A DNA stretch of 64,000 nt from Hypericum androsaemum. Lineage: Eukaryota > Streptophyta > Magnoliopsida > Malpighiales > Hypericaceae. Shown here piece by piece: positions 11,891-22,016 of the stretch. Numbering within the stretch: the stretch's first letter is position 1; each line of letters opens with the position of its first letter. The notes beneath the pieces are model-generated. The model made no database searches and was not told the DNA's origin. It saw only the letters and a list, made by a program, of their open reading frames with translations. Location: the NCBI GenBank assembly GCA_963995505.1, contig OZ023184.1, positions 3,658,001-3,722,000 of the forward strand, given 5' to 3'. A program made the position numbers and the translations under genes.

Positions 11891-12157
11891 TCAGGACGGT
11901 CAAGGATGGTCCATTTGGTAGACCATTTTATCATAACTGGGTAGACCATTTTATCATAACTGGGTAGACTATTTTATCCAACCCACTTTATCTGGGACGG
12001 TCCCGATTTATCCGGGACGGTACCGTGAGACCATTTTATCATAACCGGGTAGATTATTTTATCATAACTGGGGAGACCATTTTATCCAACACCCTTTATC
12101 CGGGACGGTCCCCGAAAAAACTATTTTATTATAACTGAGTAGATCATTTTATCCTCC
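11891..12157. repeat. Degenerate repeat of gaccattttatcataactgg and gggacggtcc
   Basis: About five copies of accattttatcataactggg alternate with (t)ttatccgggacggtcc. A related sequence occurs at 51540-51890, inside Copia 2. This suggests a dispersed repeat family of unknown type. Confidence 0.7.
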
Positions 12158-12310
12158 AGAACAGTGCTGATGTATTTTACACTTTCAATACCGAATCTAA
12201 CCCCATAAATTTGGCCTTGCCAGTTGCCTGTGAACAGATTTTTACATTTCTCCGATGGAAAATCACCAACCTCCTTCAATGTTGCTGGATAACCATTAAC
12301 ATATTAATTA

Positions 12311-13742
12311 GGAAAAAGAACAGATAAGTGCCTTGTAGTTTTACGTTTTTACAACGAGATACCATGTGGTTTCAAATTGGTAAATTAGTCTTTGTATTTT
12401 TCGAAATTTTTTCTGGGCAAGTCCAAAGTAGCTACCCGTCAATATGGTCTTAGAACGATGTCATTTTTGGTCCTACATGGCCGATACGTAGGTATCGAGT
12501 TAGATAACGTGTAATATGATAAATTACCAAAATAGCATTTTTTTTTTACAAATTTTCAAAAAAAAATCATCATCTTGTACCTCCCACCATCGCACCTTAC
12601 CCACCATCCAAACTCCAAATGGTTGAACACATAATAGTCCTGAAACCGGACCTCTACACCGGCCATTAAGAGAAGAGGAAAGGAAAATTGAGAAGAAATC
12701 AGAAAGAGGGTTCCAGGTAACGACGGTGTAGCGCCACCACGATATCTACAGCGACACTGTCTTCAACCGAATCCTCTCCAAGGCTCAGCCACTCGTCTCC
12801 ACGGGGAGCCACCTTGTTGACTCCCCTCTCTCCCTTGATGTCGCCTTTGACATCATCTTTTCCATTGTCAGCTTCCCCTCCGACGGTGGCAGTGTCAAAG
12901 AAGTAGTTCTTTTGGGTTAGGGTTTTGAGGTGAGAAGGCGCGAGGAGGGCCTTAAAAGGGTTGAAGTTAGCCAGGTCGGGGATACACAACTTTACTTCAA
13001 CTTCCATTTGTAGGATTTAGAGGCCGATGCGAGAGGATTTAGAGGGCGGGGGAGGATTGTTGCTATTGTTGTTGTTATATGCGACGTGGGCGAGGAGACA
13101 GAGGAGTGTGATGGAGGCGGTGGTTGGGTTGTTGGTCGTGGAGGAGGAGGAGCAGAGGTGACGGGCTTCTTCGAGTTCTTCTCTGTCTTTGGTATTGATC
13201 GATTGGTTTCTGGGTTGTTTGTGTTGGCATATTTTCTGGTTTTGGGTATTGATCGAGACAAGGAGACAGGTTTAGATGGAATTATTAGCTGTAATTGGTA
13301 ATTAATTAGGGTTTAGATGGGAAGAGGGATGTTGAGATAGAGGAGGAGATGAAATATGGGCTTTGATTCTGTGTAAAAGATGAAATGAAGGAGATTGGGG
13401 AGAGGGGAGAGGGAGAGAGAGAGAGAGGTGGAGGAGGTTGGAGTTGGGGGCGGAGAGAAATGGAGAGGTGGGGAAGAAGAGGGTCTTTGAGTGTTTATAA
13501 AAAAATAGGATCATTCTGAAATTTTTTTACTTAGCCAAGTAACTAGTCAGCAATATCTTACCCACGTGTCCGCCACGTCGGACAAAATACGACATCGTTT
13601 GAATACCATATGTGCGGGCAGCTGCTTCGGACTTGCCCGGGAAATTTTTCGAATACCACAGGGACCGAATTACCAATTTGAAACCACATGATATCGCGTT
13701 GTAAAAATGTAAAACTACAGGGTACTTATCTGTCATTTTTCC
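12311..13742. mobile_element. Pack-MULE, perfect 9-bp TSD, carrying a TTM3-like gene fragment
   Basis: The termini ggaaaaagaacagataag and the inverse ggaaaaatgacagataag are inverted repeats of about 230 bp each. Identical 9-mers tattaatta flank them (12302-12310 and 13743-13751). The core at 12560-13510 has higher GC and, on the minus strand, the start codon and first 41 codons of a CYTH-domain gene plus apparent 5' leader sequence with GA/CT-rich tracts (13380-13450). TIRs, a 9-bp TSD and host gene sequence without transposase define a Pack-MULE. Confidence 0.85.
12885..13007 (-). pseudogene. 5' fragment of a CYTH/triphosphate tunnel metalloenzyme (TTM3-like) gene
   Basis: The minus-strand frame starts with MEVEVKL, the hallmark N-terminus of CYTH proteins (EVEVK, an acidic/basic strand lining the tunnel). 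It continues with an LLAPSHLKTLTQKNYFFDT stretch that fits the start of plant TTM3, which hydrolyses tripolyphosphate. After FFDT the frame runs on to about 12699 but no longer resembles the family, so only the first ~41 residues of a ~210-residue protein were captured or kept. The rest of the frame may come from another captured segment. The tunnel is incomplete, so no enzyme is expected. The match is from memory of the family, not a search. Confidence 0.75.
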
Positions 13743-14114
13743 TATTAATTATCTGCGGTGACACGTGGCTGTAACAGGCTGCCCATAATTAACCATATAT
13801 TTTTCGAACGTATCGATTGATGGCATATGTATAACTTGATTAGTAAAAACAAAAGGATTTTTTATTTATGTTTTCCAAAATCTAGTATGAAGTAGGAACG
13901 TGAGAATAGGCCTTAAACACCATTTCGAGCTATCCAAAATCTAATAATATTATATACTTGTTTAAAATTTTTTAATTTTTAAAAATTACATCCAATACTT
14001 GAATTAGTAAAAATTAGTGTTTAATTACTAAGGTGGTATCGCCCAAAAACATGGGAATAGGCCTTTTCGCTTTGTAAATAGGCACATAATCTCTCGCTCA
14101 ATAAGATCCCTTGG

Positions 14115-15252
14115 GCAGGAGTCTCTGGTTCCTGATCAATCTGTCTCACATATTACAAACCTACTGACACTGCTTTTTGGAAATAAACCTGGAAGATGGA
14201 TGTACCACCAAAACTCAGGAGCTTTATACGGAGAGTGGCCACTGAATGCATCCCTACCGCACATACTATGTGGAAGAGGAATATGGGAAGGGATGACAAG
14301 TGTGCCTTATGCGACATAGAGAGTGAAACTATTTTGCACTCTTCTTGGTCAGTGTTCTCATGCTAAAGTGACTTGGTTTTACTCTATTTTGGGCTATCGC
14401 GAAGAGCTTCGTCAGCACAGCAGCTTTCTATTGTGGCTGACCAAAGTGTTATCTGAGTTGAAGGGGCAAAATGGAAATCACCTTATTACCTATTTGATCT
14501 TCTTATGTTGGCAGATTTGGAAGGCAAGGAATGAAGCCATGTTTGAAGACAAACTCCCTAGCCCAATTGATACTGCTAAGAGAGCCTACTCAGAGTGGAC
14601 TGAATGGTTGGCTTCAAAGGCAAGTGTGCAAACTGATGATCTCAGGAAGGCACACGTTGGGAGATGGATACCACCTCAGCCTCAGGAGGTGATAGTTAAT
14701 TGCGATGCCGCGTGGAATAGTGATGATCAATGTGCGGGCATTGGCGTGGTTGCTAGAAACGATAAAGGGCAAATCATCGATGGCCAGAATTACACAATGC
14801 AGGCATCTTCAGCGATGGCGGCAGAGATTATGGCCCTACAAGCGGCTATTGAGTTGGCGGGATTGAAGTTTTGGAATTTTGCAATCCTCATTCAATCTGA
14901 TTGTAAGATGGTCGTTGACTTTATCAATGGCAAGATGATATCGATTGAATGGGGGTCTGAGAATGAGGCAATAGTAGCTAGAATTGTCTTACGAAAGCTC
15001 GTTAGATGTAGCTTATCTTTTATTCCTAGATTCGAGAATGAGGTGGCCAATTGGATTGCCACAAAGTTTAAGATGAGACAATATGCATCTAATTGGAAAT
15101 CGCATCCTCCGCCTGATCTGTGAAATTTGTTATGTAATGACTTTCTGACTTGAGGTCGTTTAATTTTATGAAATTCCGTTATTTCTCAAAAAAAATCCCT
15201 TGGTAAAACAAAAAAAAAATCCCTCGATTACCAAAAAAAAATAAAATAAAAA
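14115..15252 (+). mobile_element. 5'-truncated LINE insertion with 15-bp TSD
   Basis: Direct repeats aataagatcccttgg at 14100-14114 and 15253-15267 flank the segment. The 3' end is A-rich, with several A tracts between 15188 and 15252 that look like an impure or extended tail. The interior encodes only the C-terminal end of a plant LINE ORF2 (zf-RVT and RNase H). This is target-primed reverse transcription with 5' truncation. Confidence 0.85.
14190..15123 (+). pseudogene. LINE ORF2 C-terminus: zf-RVT remnant and RNase H (RVT_3)
   Basis: From 14190 one frame reads WKMDVPPKLRSFIRRV followed by a CALCD...H zinc-binding pattern, the zf-RVT region of plant LINEs. It hits a stop near 14364, and the continuation (HAKVTW...) is in another frame, open from 14323 to the stop at 15121-15123. 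The second frame holds an RNase H-like domain: VNCDAAW (first Asp), GIGVVARN, AAEIMALQAAIELA (Glu), IQSDCKMVVDFI (Asp), RFENEVANWIA. One frameshift therefore separates the two domains. The RNase H part is uninterrupted but is only the tail of ORF2. Confidence 0.85.
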
Positions 15253-15267
15253 AATAAGATCCCTTGG

Positions 15268-15922
15268 TCTTGACACCCGGGTGTTGATTTTAAAACGATT
15301 CTCTTGATCTCAAATTTACTTCTTACGGAACACCTTTAAAATCCATCTATCTGAAGATTCGTCATAAAAATGAGATTGAAGAAAGAAATAACTTAAATCA
15401 GCTAATAACTCATATATATTTTATGAGATGAACAAATTATATATATATATATATATATAACAATAATATTAGCGAGGAATATGGCTCCCATATTTGTGGT
15501 ATAGACATCAGTTTAGATTCATATAAACATATATTAATTTCTATTTTACAAATGTAAAAAAAATTATTGAAATATTTACTTCTTTGAAGAAACACGATGA
15601 TAATCAGGTCTAAATGAAAAAAATAACCGAAAAAAATAAAGTTCAAATCTTAAAAAGCACACTCATAATCGGATTAGTCGTACATACTATGTCCCCATGG
15701 ACAGACAAATTTCACATCTCCGTAGGTGTTGAGCTTTATAAAACAAAATGGAAAGTCTCGTCTTGAAACCAGTTAAGAATTATATATTACCGGAAGTTGA
15801 TTAATTGTTATAAAACTGGGGCAAATAAATATATAACCAAGTAATAAATAATTTACCTCTTGTCTGCCACCAAATGAACCCTCTTTTATATACAATAATA
15901 TAAACCAATAATAATACCCCCC
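15268..15922. other. Intergenic DNA upstream of the B-lectin/PAN gene, with a (TA)n tract
   Basis: AT-rich, no gene. A (TA)n microsatellite of about 24 bp lies at 15438-15461. The last part is presumably the promoter of the gene at 16011. Confidence 0.6.
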
Positions 15923-15930
15923 ATATAAAA
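15923..15930 (+). promoter_or_regulatory. TATA box of the B-lectin/PAN gene
   Basis: The octamer atataaaa stands 80 bp before the chosen ATG, preceded by a C-rich run (acccccc). With a start about 30 bp downstream, the leader would be about 50 nt and CT-rich (ccttccttgcttccttcc), as is common in plant genes. Confidence 0.6.
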
Positions 15931-16010
15931 CAGAAGTGCTTCTCCTGCTCCATTCCAAAAGCTACTTATCCTCCTTCCTTCCTTGCTTCCTTCCTTGTTC
16001 ATCTCCACCA

Positions 16011-17477
16011 ATGGACTCGCCACTCAACTCAGAGACTCGCCCTTTTCCAACTCAGTTGATCCGCCTCCTCCTCCTCCTCATCTTCCTAACCCCAGCGACC
16101 AGCGTCCCGGTGGAGCTCCACGTTGGCTTCATGGCCAGCCCAGGCCAATCAATGGCCTCCCAGTTCGAACCCATCTTGAACGACCCATCTGGGAACTTCT
16201 CCCTCGGCTTCCTCCGAGTCAGCAAGACCCAACTCACCCTCGCGGTGACTCACCTCCCTTCGCTCCAACCGTTATGGCAACCACAAGCTCAAGCTCGCTG
16301 GTCCTCGAGGGCGGAAATCCTCTTCAATGGCAGCATCGTAATTTCGGACCCCGAAACGGGGGCAGTTTGGTCAACCGGGACGAATGGGGACAGGGTTATC
16401 CTCCTTAACACCTCCAACCTTGTGGTGGAGCACCAAGGCGGGGTGGCTCTCTGGGAGAGCTTCGGGTTTCCCCAAAATACCCTCGTGGAGTCCCAGAATT
16501 TCAGTTCTGACATGACCCTTGTCTCCTCCAATGGCTTGTACTCCATGAGCCTGGGAGAGGACTTCATGGCCTTGTACGCCCGGTTCGACCCGGTTGGGAA
16601 CCCGCAGGTTTATTGGCGGCACAAGGCCTTGGAGGCCAAAGCCGACGTCGTACCTGCCAACGGTCCGATTTACGCCCGGGTCGACCCGGATGGGTTCTTG
16701 GGCATGTACCAGACTGGGACCGGCCCGCCCGTTGACGTCCAGGCTTTTACCTCGTTCAACCGCCACGTCGACAGTTTCCTGATCGTGCGGTTGGACCCAG
16801 ACGGGAACTTGAGAGGGTACTCTTGGGATGGTGCCCAGTGGGTGTCTGAATATCAGGCAATCTCAGACACTTGTGAGATGCCGAGTCCGTGCGGCCCGTA
16901 CGGGCTCTGCCAGGGCGGGTCTGGGTCGGACTCTTGCTCGTGTTTGGATAACCGGACCAGACCCGAGTCCGGCAGTTGCTTCGACGGGCATGCGACGGGC
17001 GATCTCTGCGACAACAAAGGGTTCGAAGTCATTAGAAAAAAAGGTGTGGAGTTGCCATTTAAAGAACTCATGGGGTACGAAACGGTGTCGTCGCTGGAGG
17101 CGTGCGAGGGAATTTGCGAGCGCAACTGTACGTGCTGGGGGTCCGTTTATAACAACGGGTCCGGGTTTTGCTACCTGGTCGATTACCCGATCCAGACGGT
17201 ATTGGGTTCGGACAACCAATCCAAGTTCGGGTATTTCAAAATGAGGAGAAAGAGGGAACACAAAGACATGGGAGTCGGGTTGGGAGTTGGGCTCGGGCTC
17301 TTGGGCGGGGCGGTTCTGGCCCTGTTCGGAATCGTTTGGTTCGCGGGTCACCGGGTCTGGACCCGGAGGAGAGGTGTGAAACGGATCCTGGAGGAGGGAG
17401 ACGGTATCTCGCCCGGCCCGTATAAGGATCTCGGGTCGGCCAGCTTTAGGTCCATCGAGATGTGCAGCAGCAAGTAG
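16011..17477 (+). CDS. B-lectin/PAN domain membrane protein without kinase (At5g03700-like)
   Basis: Single-exon frame of 488 residues. I start it at ATG 16011 (context caccaatgg); the longer frame to 15936 would begin at GTG. Order: a signal peptide (Leu-rich core, residues ~17-31), a bulb-type lectin domain with the DPETGAVWSTGT and VALWESFGFPQNTLV motifs (~100-165), an S-locus-like region, a Cys-rich EGF-like stretch from CEMPSPCGPYGLC (~286), a PAN/apple domain (~331-412, LEACEGICERNCTCWG), one Gly/Leu-rich transmembrane helix (~419-449) and a basic tail of about 40 residues. It looks like a G-type lectin receptor kinase lacking the kinase, probably a plasma-membrane binding protein. Ligand and partners are unknown. 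The CDS is clearly GC-richer than its surroundings and has no defects. Confidence 0.9.
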   Translation: MDSPLNSETRPFPTQLIRLLLLLIFLTPATSVPVELHVGFMASPGQSMASQFEPILNDPSGNFSLGFLRVSKTQLTLAVTHLPSLQPLWQPQAQARWSSRAEILFNGSIVISDPETGAVWSTGTNGDRVILLNTSNLVVEHQGGVALWESFGFPQNTLVESQNFSSDMTLVSSNGLYSMSLGEDFMALYARFDPVGNPQVYWRHKALEAKADVVPANGPIYARVDPDGFLGMYQTGTGPPVDVQAFTSFNRHVDSFLIVRLDPDGNLRGYSWDGAQWVSEYQAISDTCEMPSPCGPYGLCQGGSGSDSCSCLDNRTRPESGSCFDGHATGDLCDNKGFEVIRKKGVELPFKELMGYETVSSLEACEGICERNCTCWGSVYNNGSGFCYLVDYPIQTVLGSDNQSKFGYFKMRRKREHKDMGVGLGVGLGLLGGAVLALFGIVWFAGHRVWTRRRGVKRILEEGDGISPGPYKDLGSASFRSIEMCSSK

Positions 17478-17890
17478 CCAAAAAAGGCAGATAGTGACGT
17501 ATGGGATGACGTTAAAGTGTGGAAGGGTTTGGCTTTTCGTTTTGGATTTAAAGGAAGGTCAAGGATAGGCACTAAGGCTAAAAAAGAAAGGGAGCGTGGG
17601 TTATGATGGTGGGGCCGGTTGGGGGGTTGGCTTCTTCTAGATTGTCTGGGGAGGCCAATGGTTTGTTGTGCCTCGGTTGGGATTCTGGACATGATGATAT
17701 TACCACTTGGGCACTTGTAATTATTTGAGCGGTTTCAGTACAAAGTGGATCGAATAGGCAAATGTCGGATTAAGATTCTTTGTTGTATTCATGGGCTACA
17801 AATTCAGTAGGGATAAATATTCTTCTCACTAAAAGGGATCAAAGTGGATTGAATAAGAAGGAAGGGCAATATTGGCAAACTATTATTAAA
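17478..17890 (+). other. 3' flank of the B-lectin/PAN gene
   Basis: GC-moderate sequence after the stop, falling to AT-rich by 17700. Probably 3' UTR followed by intergenic DNA. No further gene seen. Confidence 0.5.
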
Positions 17891-18620
17891 AACAATTTGA
17901 ATGGTATTGGTTTTAATCTATTCTGATATTGGTATCATTTTTCTCAGATATTAGTATCCTGCTTCTATATTATTGGTATCATTATATTCTGATATTGGTA
18001 TAGTTCTTATTTAATATTGGCATATTTCATCTTACATTAAAAATGAACACGTATACCATTTGAATGGTATTGATTTTATTCTTCTCGGATATTGATATCC
18101 TTGTTCTAAGATATTGATATCATTCTATTGTAATATTGGTATCCTTCTATTCTGATAGTGGTATCTTTGTACTCAGATATTGGTTTTCTTGTACTCAGAT
18201 ATTAGTTTCTTTCTTCTATAATATTAGTTTCCTTCTTCTATGATATCTCCAATATCGCAATAACTATATATCAATTTCATACAGAAGTGAACCCAATATC
18301 AGTACATAAATATACCAATATCAAGTAGCGTGTATACCAATATCAATACAGAAATATACCAATAGTGTATACCAATATCAATACACAAATATAACATTGT
18401 CAAGCCACAAAATATACCAATATATTAATACCATTGTACCAAATACAATAATACCAATATTATTACAAAAAATATACCAATACAAAAATATCAATATCAA
18501 TACAAAAATATCAATACCAATATAAAAATATTTAATTGTTTTATACTATTAACACATCGCATGTATACCAATATCAAATAATGTGTATACTAATATTACT
18601 ATAGAAATATATCAAAATCA
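17890..18620. repeat. Inverted arrays of a gatattggtatc motif
   Basis: From about 17920 to 18240 the motif gatattggtatcctt recurs on the plus strand at roughly 15-35-bp spacing. From 18290 to 18620 the complementary form (ataccaatatca) recurs. The region is thus two oppositely oriented degenerate arrays that could fold on each other. No ORF. Confidence 0.75.
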
Positions 18621-20822
18621 GCCACAAACAGAATCCGGACATTCATTTTCTTACAGTGTTCTCCGCATCTTGGCATCTCTACTTTTTTTCCCGTGAACAA
18701 GATCAGTTAATCAATTAACAGAACTAGACAGTAAAATCAAAATGAACAAGTGACTTGGCAGCAAAATCAATTAAATCGACGCCTTTGGGATCTTCATGAA
18801 ACAATGAAACCCAACGATTGGGTTCTTCTTTCGTTGAAGTTGGCTGCTCTCATCGGTTGAAACCCAAATCGTGGCAGAACATGAACGACCAAAAAAATAA
18901 CAAAATCCAAAGGTCATCGATGGCTTCTTGAAGTTGGGTGTTATTGTCGTCCTGATGATGCCGTAGCAAATGCTCAAGAACTCTGTCACGGCAGAGTCTC
19001 AATGGCGGAACGACATCGGACGGTTTCAGGCTCGTCACGTGCGAACGGGGTAGGACAAACGTAGATGGGTAAACAGGTCACGGCGACAATTGACAGCGAG
19101 CATATCACATAGAGCGGTTCATGGCTTTTGGGTCGCATCCCCTTCTTCTTGAATGTTAAAGACGAGCGGGTGGGCGATCGGATTCATAGAGCCAAATAAG
19201 AGACAGAGGGAGATAAAGTTTTTAGGTTTTTTTAGAGATGAAGATGGAGAGGGCGAGCGGCGGCAGAGATGTAGAGGAGAGGAAGAGAGGCTTTTTTTTT
19301 TGGAAAAATGTGAGATAGGGAAATGGTTGTATCTCATGGAACCCTAATGAGGTGTCATTGGATAAAAGTTCAAAAATATCCTCCATGGATTATGGCCATC
19401 AGATCTATAAAAAAAAGAATATGATCAAATCTAATGGCCTAAATTTAGTCCATACCATGAGGACAATTTTTATGTAGTCCCCACTGAATCCAAATCCGTA
19501 TTGATGATAGGAAAAATTTATGTCTCGATTGTGCTACCGGAAGTTCTGAAAAATTCGGAATAAGAGAGCATTCATCTTGAAGTCGAGAAATGAAGTTAAT
19601 ATGTTACATTACATTGTCGAGATTATTTTTTTAATGGTAAATTTTAATGATAATATCAGGTTTAAACCCTGGATCTTATAAATTTATAACGTCTTGTGAC
19701 GCTAATTCAGAAGCATGAAATTTCACATATCTACAACATTAAAGATTTTACATTAGCTATAAAATTTTAACATAGTATAAGAAAATTTTGAATACAATAA
19801 TGAAAATTTTAACATGTTTTGAAGGCTAATTTCACATATCCTATTCTCATAGTTCGAATATTTTTTTGTTTGGGCTCTATACCGAGATTACCGTTTCGTG
19901 GACAAATAATTTTTTTTGGTGAGATTATATATAATTTACTTGGCGATAGCACATTTTGGAGTCCGAAAGAATGGCCCAACAGAGTTTAGGGAAGGCCCAT
20001 CAAACGGAACAGAGAAAATAAGCAAACCCTTTAAGACTTTGGGCTAACATTCTCCAACTCCTCCGATAATGAAGCTGTATCACCTGTAGAGAAAGTTAGA
20101 GACCAACTTAACCTAAAAAAAGAAGTTAAGAGACCAACTTTCTAATCGCTATACTCTTTTAAAAAAGTTCTAGTTGCTATAGAATTATGATTCTTCTTTT
20201 AAGGAGAGCATTTTTGTCAAGAGCTTCTTTACATTCCATCTCCATAAGAGCTCGTGCATGAATTTGTGGGCGGATATTTTTAAAGTATTAGCGAGTCAGT
20301 TTTTGTTCTACCTAACATCTTTAGGTAGAGACTAACTTGATTACGTTTGAATATGGTTATTTGGGAAACAAAATGCAATGCTTGTTTTTTTTCCCAGTGC
20401 ACTAAAATATTTGAATATTAACAAAAGGGTACCCAGCAATATGGTTTTTTGGAACACATAACCCTATGTTTTTTTATAAGTAAATTTTATTAATCTCTGT
20501 AATATATGTAATATAATGAGAGTAAAAAGTTGCAACTGTCGGTCTCGTTAAAATCTTAACGCGATAAAATCCAATGAGAAAAAATCAGACTAGAAAAAGA
20601 GTACACCAATGGAATGGCATATACATAATTTTACACTTAATCCCTAGATATATGAATAAATACATGTAGGTTCAGTTCCAAGTTAACCCAAATAACCACA
20701 CAAAAGTGCAGTAACTTGAATCTGATGACAACGGTGCAAACTTTTCTCTTTTATCCTACGAAACGGTGTTGTATAGACTCATTTTAGATTTTTCATATCC
20801 ACTTTATCGTAAAACGTTGAAC
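18621..20822. other. Intergenic DNA with MITE-like debris
   Basis: No gene I can support. Minus-strand frames at 18771-19038 and 19119-19337 are short and low-complexity. A hairpin ggccatcagatct with its imperfect inverse lies at 19392-19440. The stretch 20440-20620 has a retroelement-like ggtctcgttaaaatcttaacg motif, with a weaker relative at 47443. Confidence 0.4.
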
Positions 20823-21604
20823 CATATCAGTTTTTAGAGTATAAATATGTCATTGGATGGGTAAAAACTCCGATCTTTTCATTCATTCGGAAGAGTTTTT
20901 ACCGGTTGAGATAAATCTCGTGAACGGAGAGCCCGTTTTATTACATCGTACATCTGAAGTGATTCAAATGTAAAAGTTGATGTCACTGTTCCTTTCTCCA
21001 CCTTATTTCATGTGAAATTGTACCTTTTCTCAGTTTTTGTACTAGTTTTCTTGCTTGGCTTTAATTGGCTCCGGTGGAGGTGGAGCCTATGAAATACTCC
21101 ACCCCTCAAAAAACTGAAAATCATAGGAGTGTTAAACCCTTGAATTACCAATGTCTCAGAGGTCTAAATTAACATATCTTTTTAATCTGAAGAGACAAAT
21201 CTAGCATATCAGTTTTTAGAGTATAAATATGTCATTGGATGGGTAAAAACTCCGATCTTTTCATTCATTCGGAAGAGTTTTTACCGGTTGAGATAAATCT
21301 CGTGAACGGAGAACCCGTTTTATTACATCGTACATCTGAAGTGATTCAAATGTAAAAGTTGATGTCACTGTTCCTTTCTCCACCTTATTTCATGTGAAAT
21401 TGTACCTTTTCTCAGTTTTTGTACTAGTTTTCTTGCTTGGCTTTAATTGGCTCCGGTGGAGGTGGAGCCTATGAAATACTTCACCCCTCAAAAAACTGAA
21501 AATCATAGGAGTGTTAAACCCTTGAATTACTAAATCAAGAAAACCAATGTCTCAGAGGTCTAAATTAACATATCTTTTTAATCTGAAGAGACAAATCTAG
21601 CATA
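20823..21604. repeat. Tandem duplication of ~382 bp
   Basis: Copy 1 spans 20823-21204 and copy 2 spans 21205-21604, both starting catatcagtttttagag. By eye they differ by two substitutions (gagagcccg/gagaacccg, actccac/acttcac) and one indel of about 15 bp near 21532. The duplication is recent and non-coding. Confidence 0.92.
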
Positions 21605-21874
21605 ACCGCCGTCGTTAATTAACATTATAATGACGATTGGCTAATTAGTCAAAATCAACATGTTTGAATTAGTAAAAAACCACTCAACCATCTTCCCGGT
21701 TGGCTAAATTACCTGCAAAATTTAATTTTGGTTGATACGACATATTGTGCAGAAATCAACCAGGCTAACCAATCCAAATTTAAATTAGATAGGTTGTCTA
21801 AATAATAACAAGTTCTCTAATAAATATTTAATACTAATGTATTTTTATTTACTTGAACTCGAGACATTTTGATT

Positions 21875-21988
21875 TGTTGTTTGTCGGAGTGGTGTACTTG
21901 ATTAGGATCTACTTCAGTCGAGGCAAGTGTTGGACACTTTCTCGACTGAAGTAGATCCTAATCAAGTACACCACTCCGACAAACAACA
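21875..21988. repeat. 48-bp perfect inverted repeat of the U5 end, 18-nt loop, forming the left terminus of Copia 1
   Basis: The left arm 21875-21922 (tgttgtttgtcggagtgg...) is the exact inverse of the right arm 21941-21988 (...ccactccgacaaacaaca). The loop is 21923-21940. Positions 21875-21943 are the exact inverse of the last 69 bases of the 3' LTR (27317-27385). The switch back to the forward strand occurs at a ctc microhomology. Confidence 0.95.
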
Positions 21989-21990
21989 AT

Positions 21991-22005
21991 CGTAAGACGA
22001 GATTG
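21991..22005 (+). promoter_or_regulatory. Possible self-complementary primer-binding segment of Copia 1
   Basis: Two bases after the U5 end, the 15-mer cgtaagacgagattg is perfectly complementary to caatctcgtcttacg in U5 (27302-27316). This is where a PBS normally lies, and no tggtatcagagc-type site is present. A role in priming or RNA folding is inferred only. Confidence 0.5.
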
Positions 22006-22016
22006 TGTACTTGAAG

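Noticed and set aside
15936..16010. Upstream 25-codon extension of the B-lectin/PAN frame
   Set aside because: It begins at GTG just downstream of the TATA box. The ATG at 16011 has a strong context and leads directly into a signal peptide.
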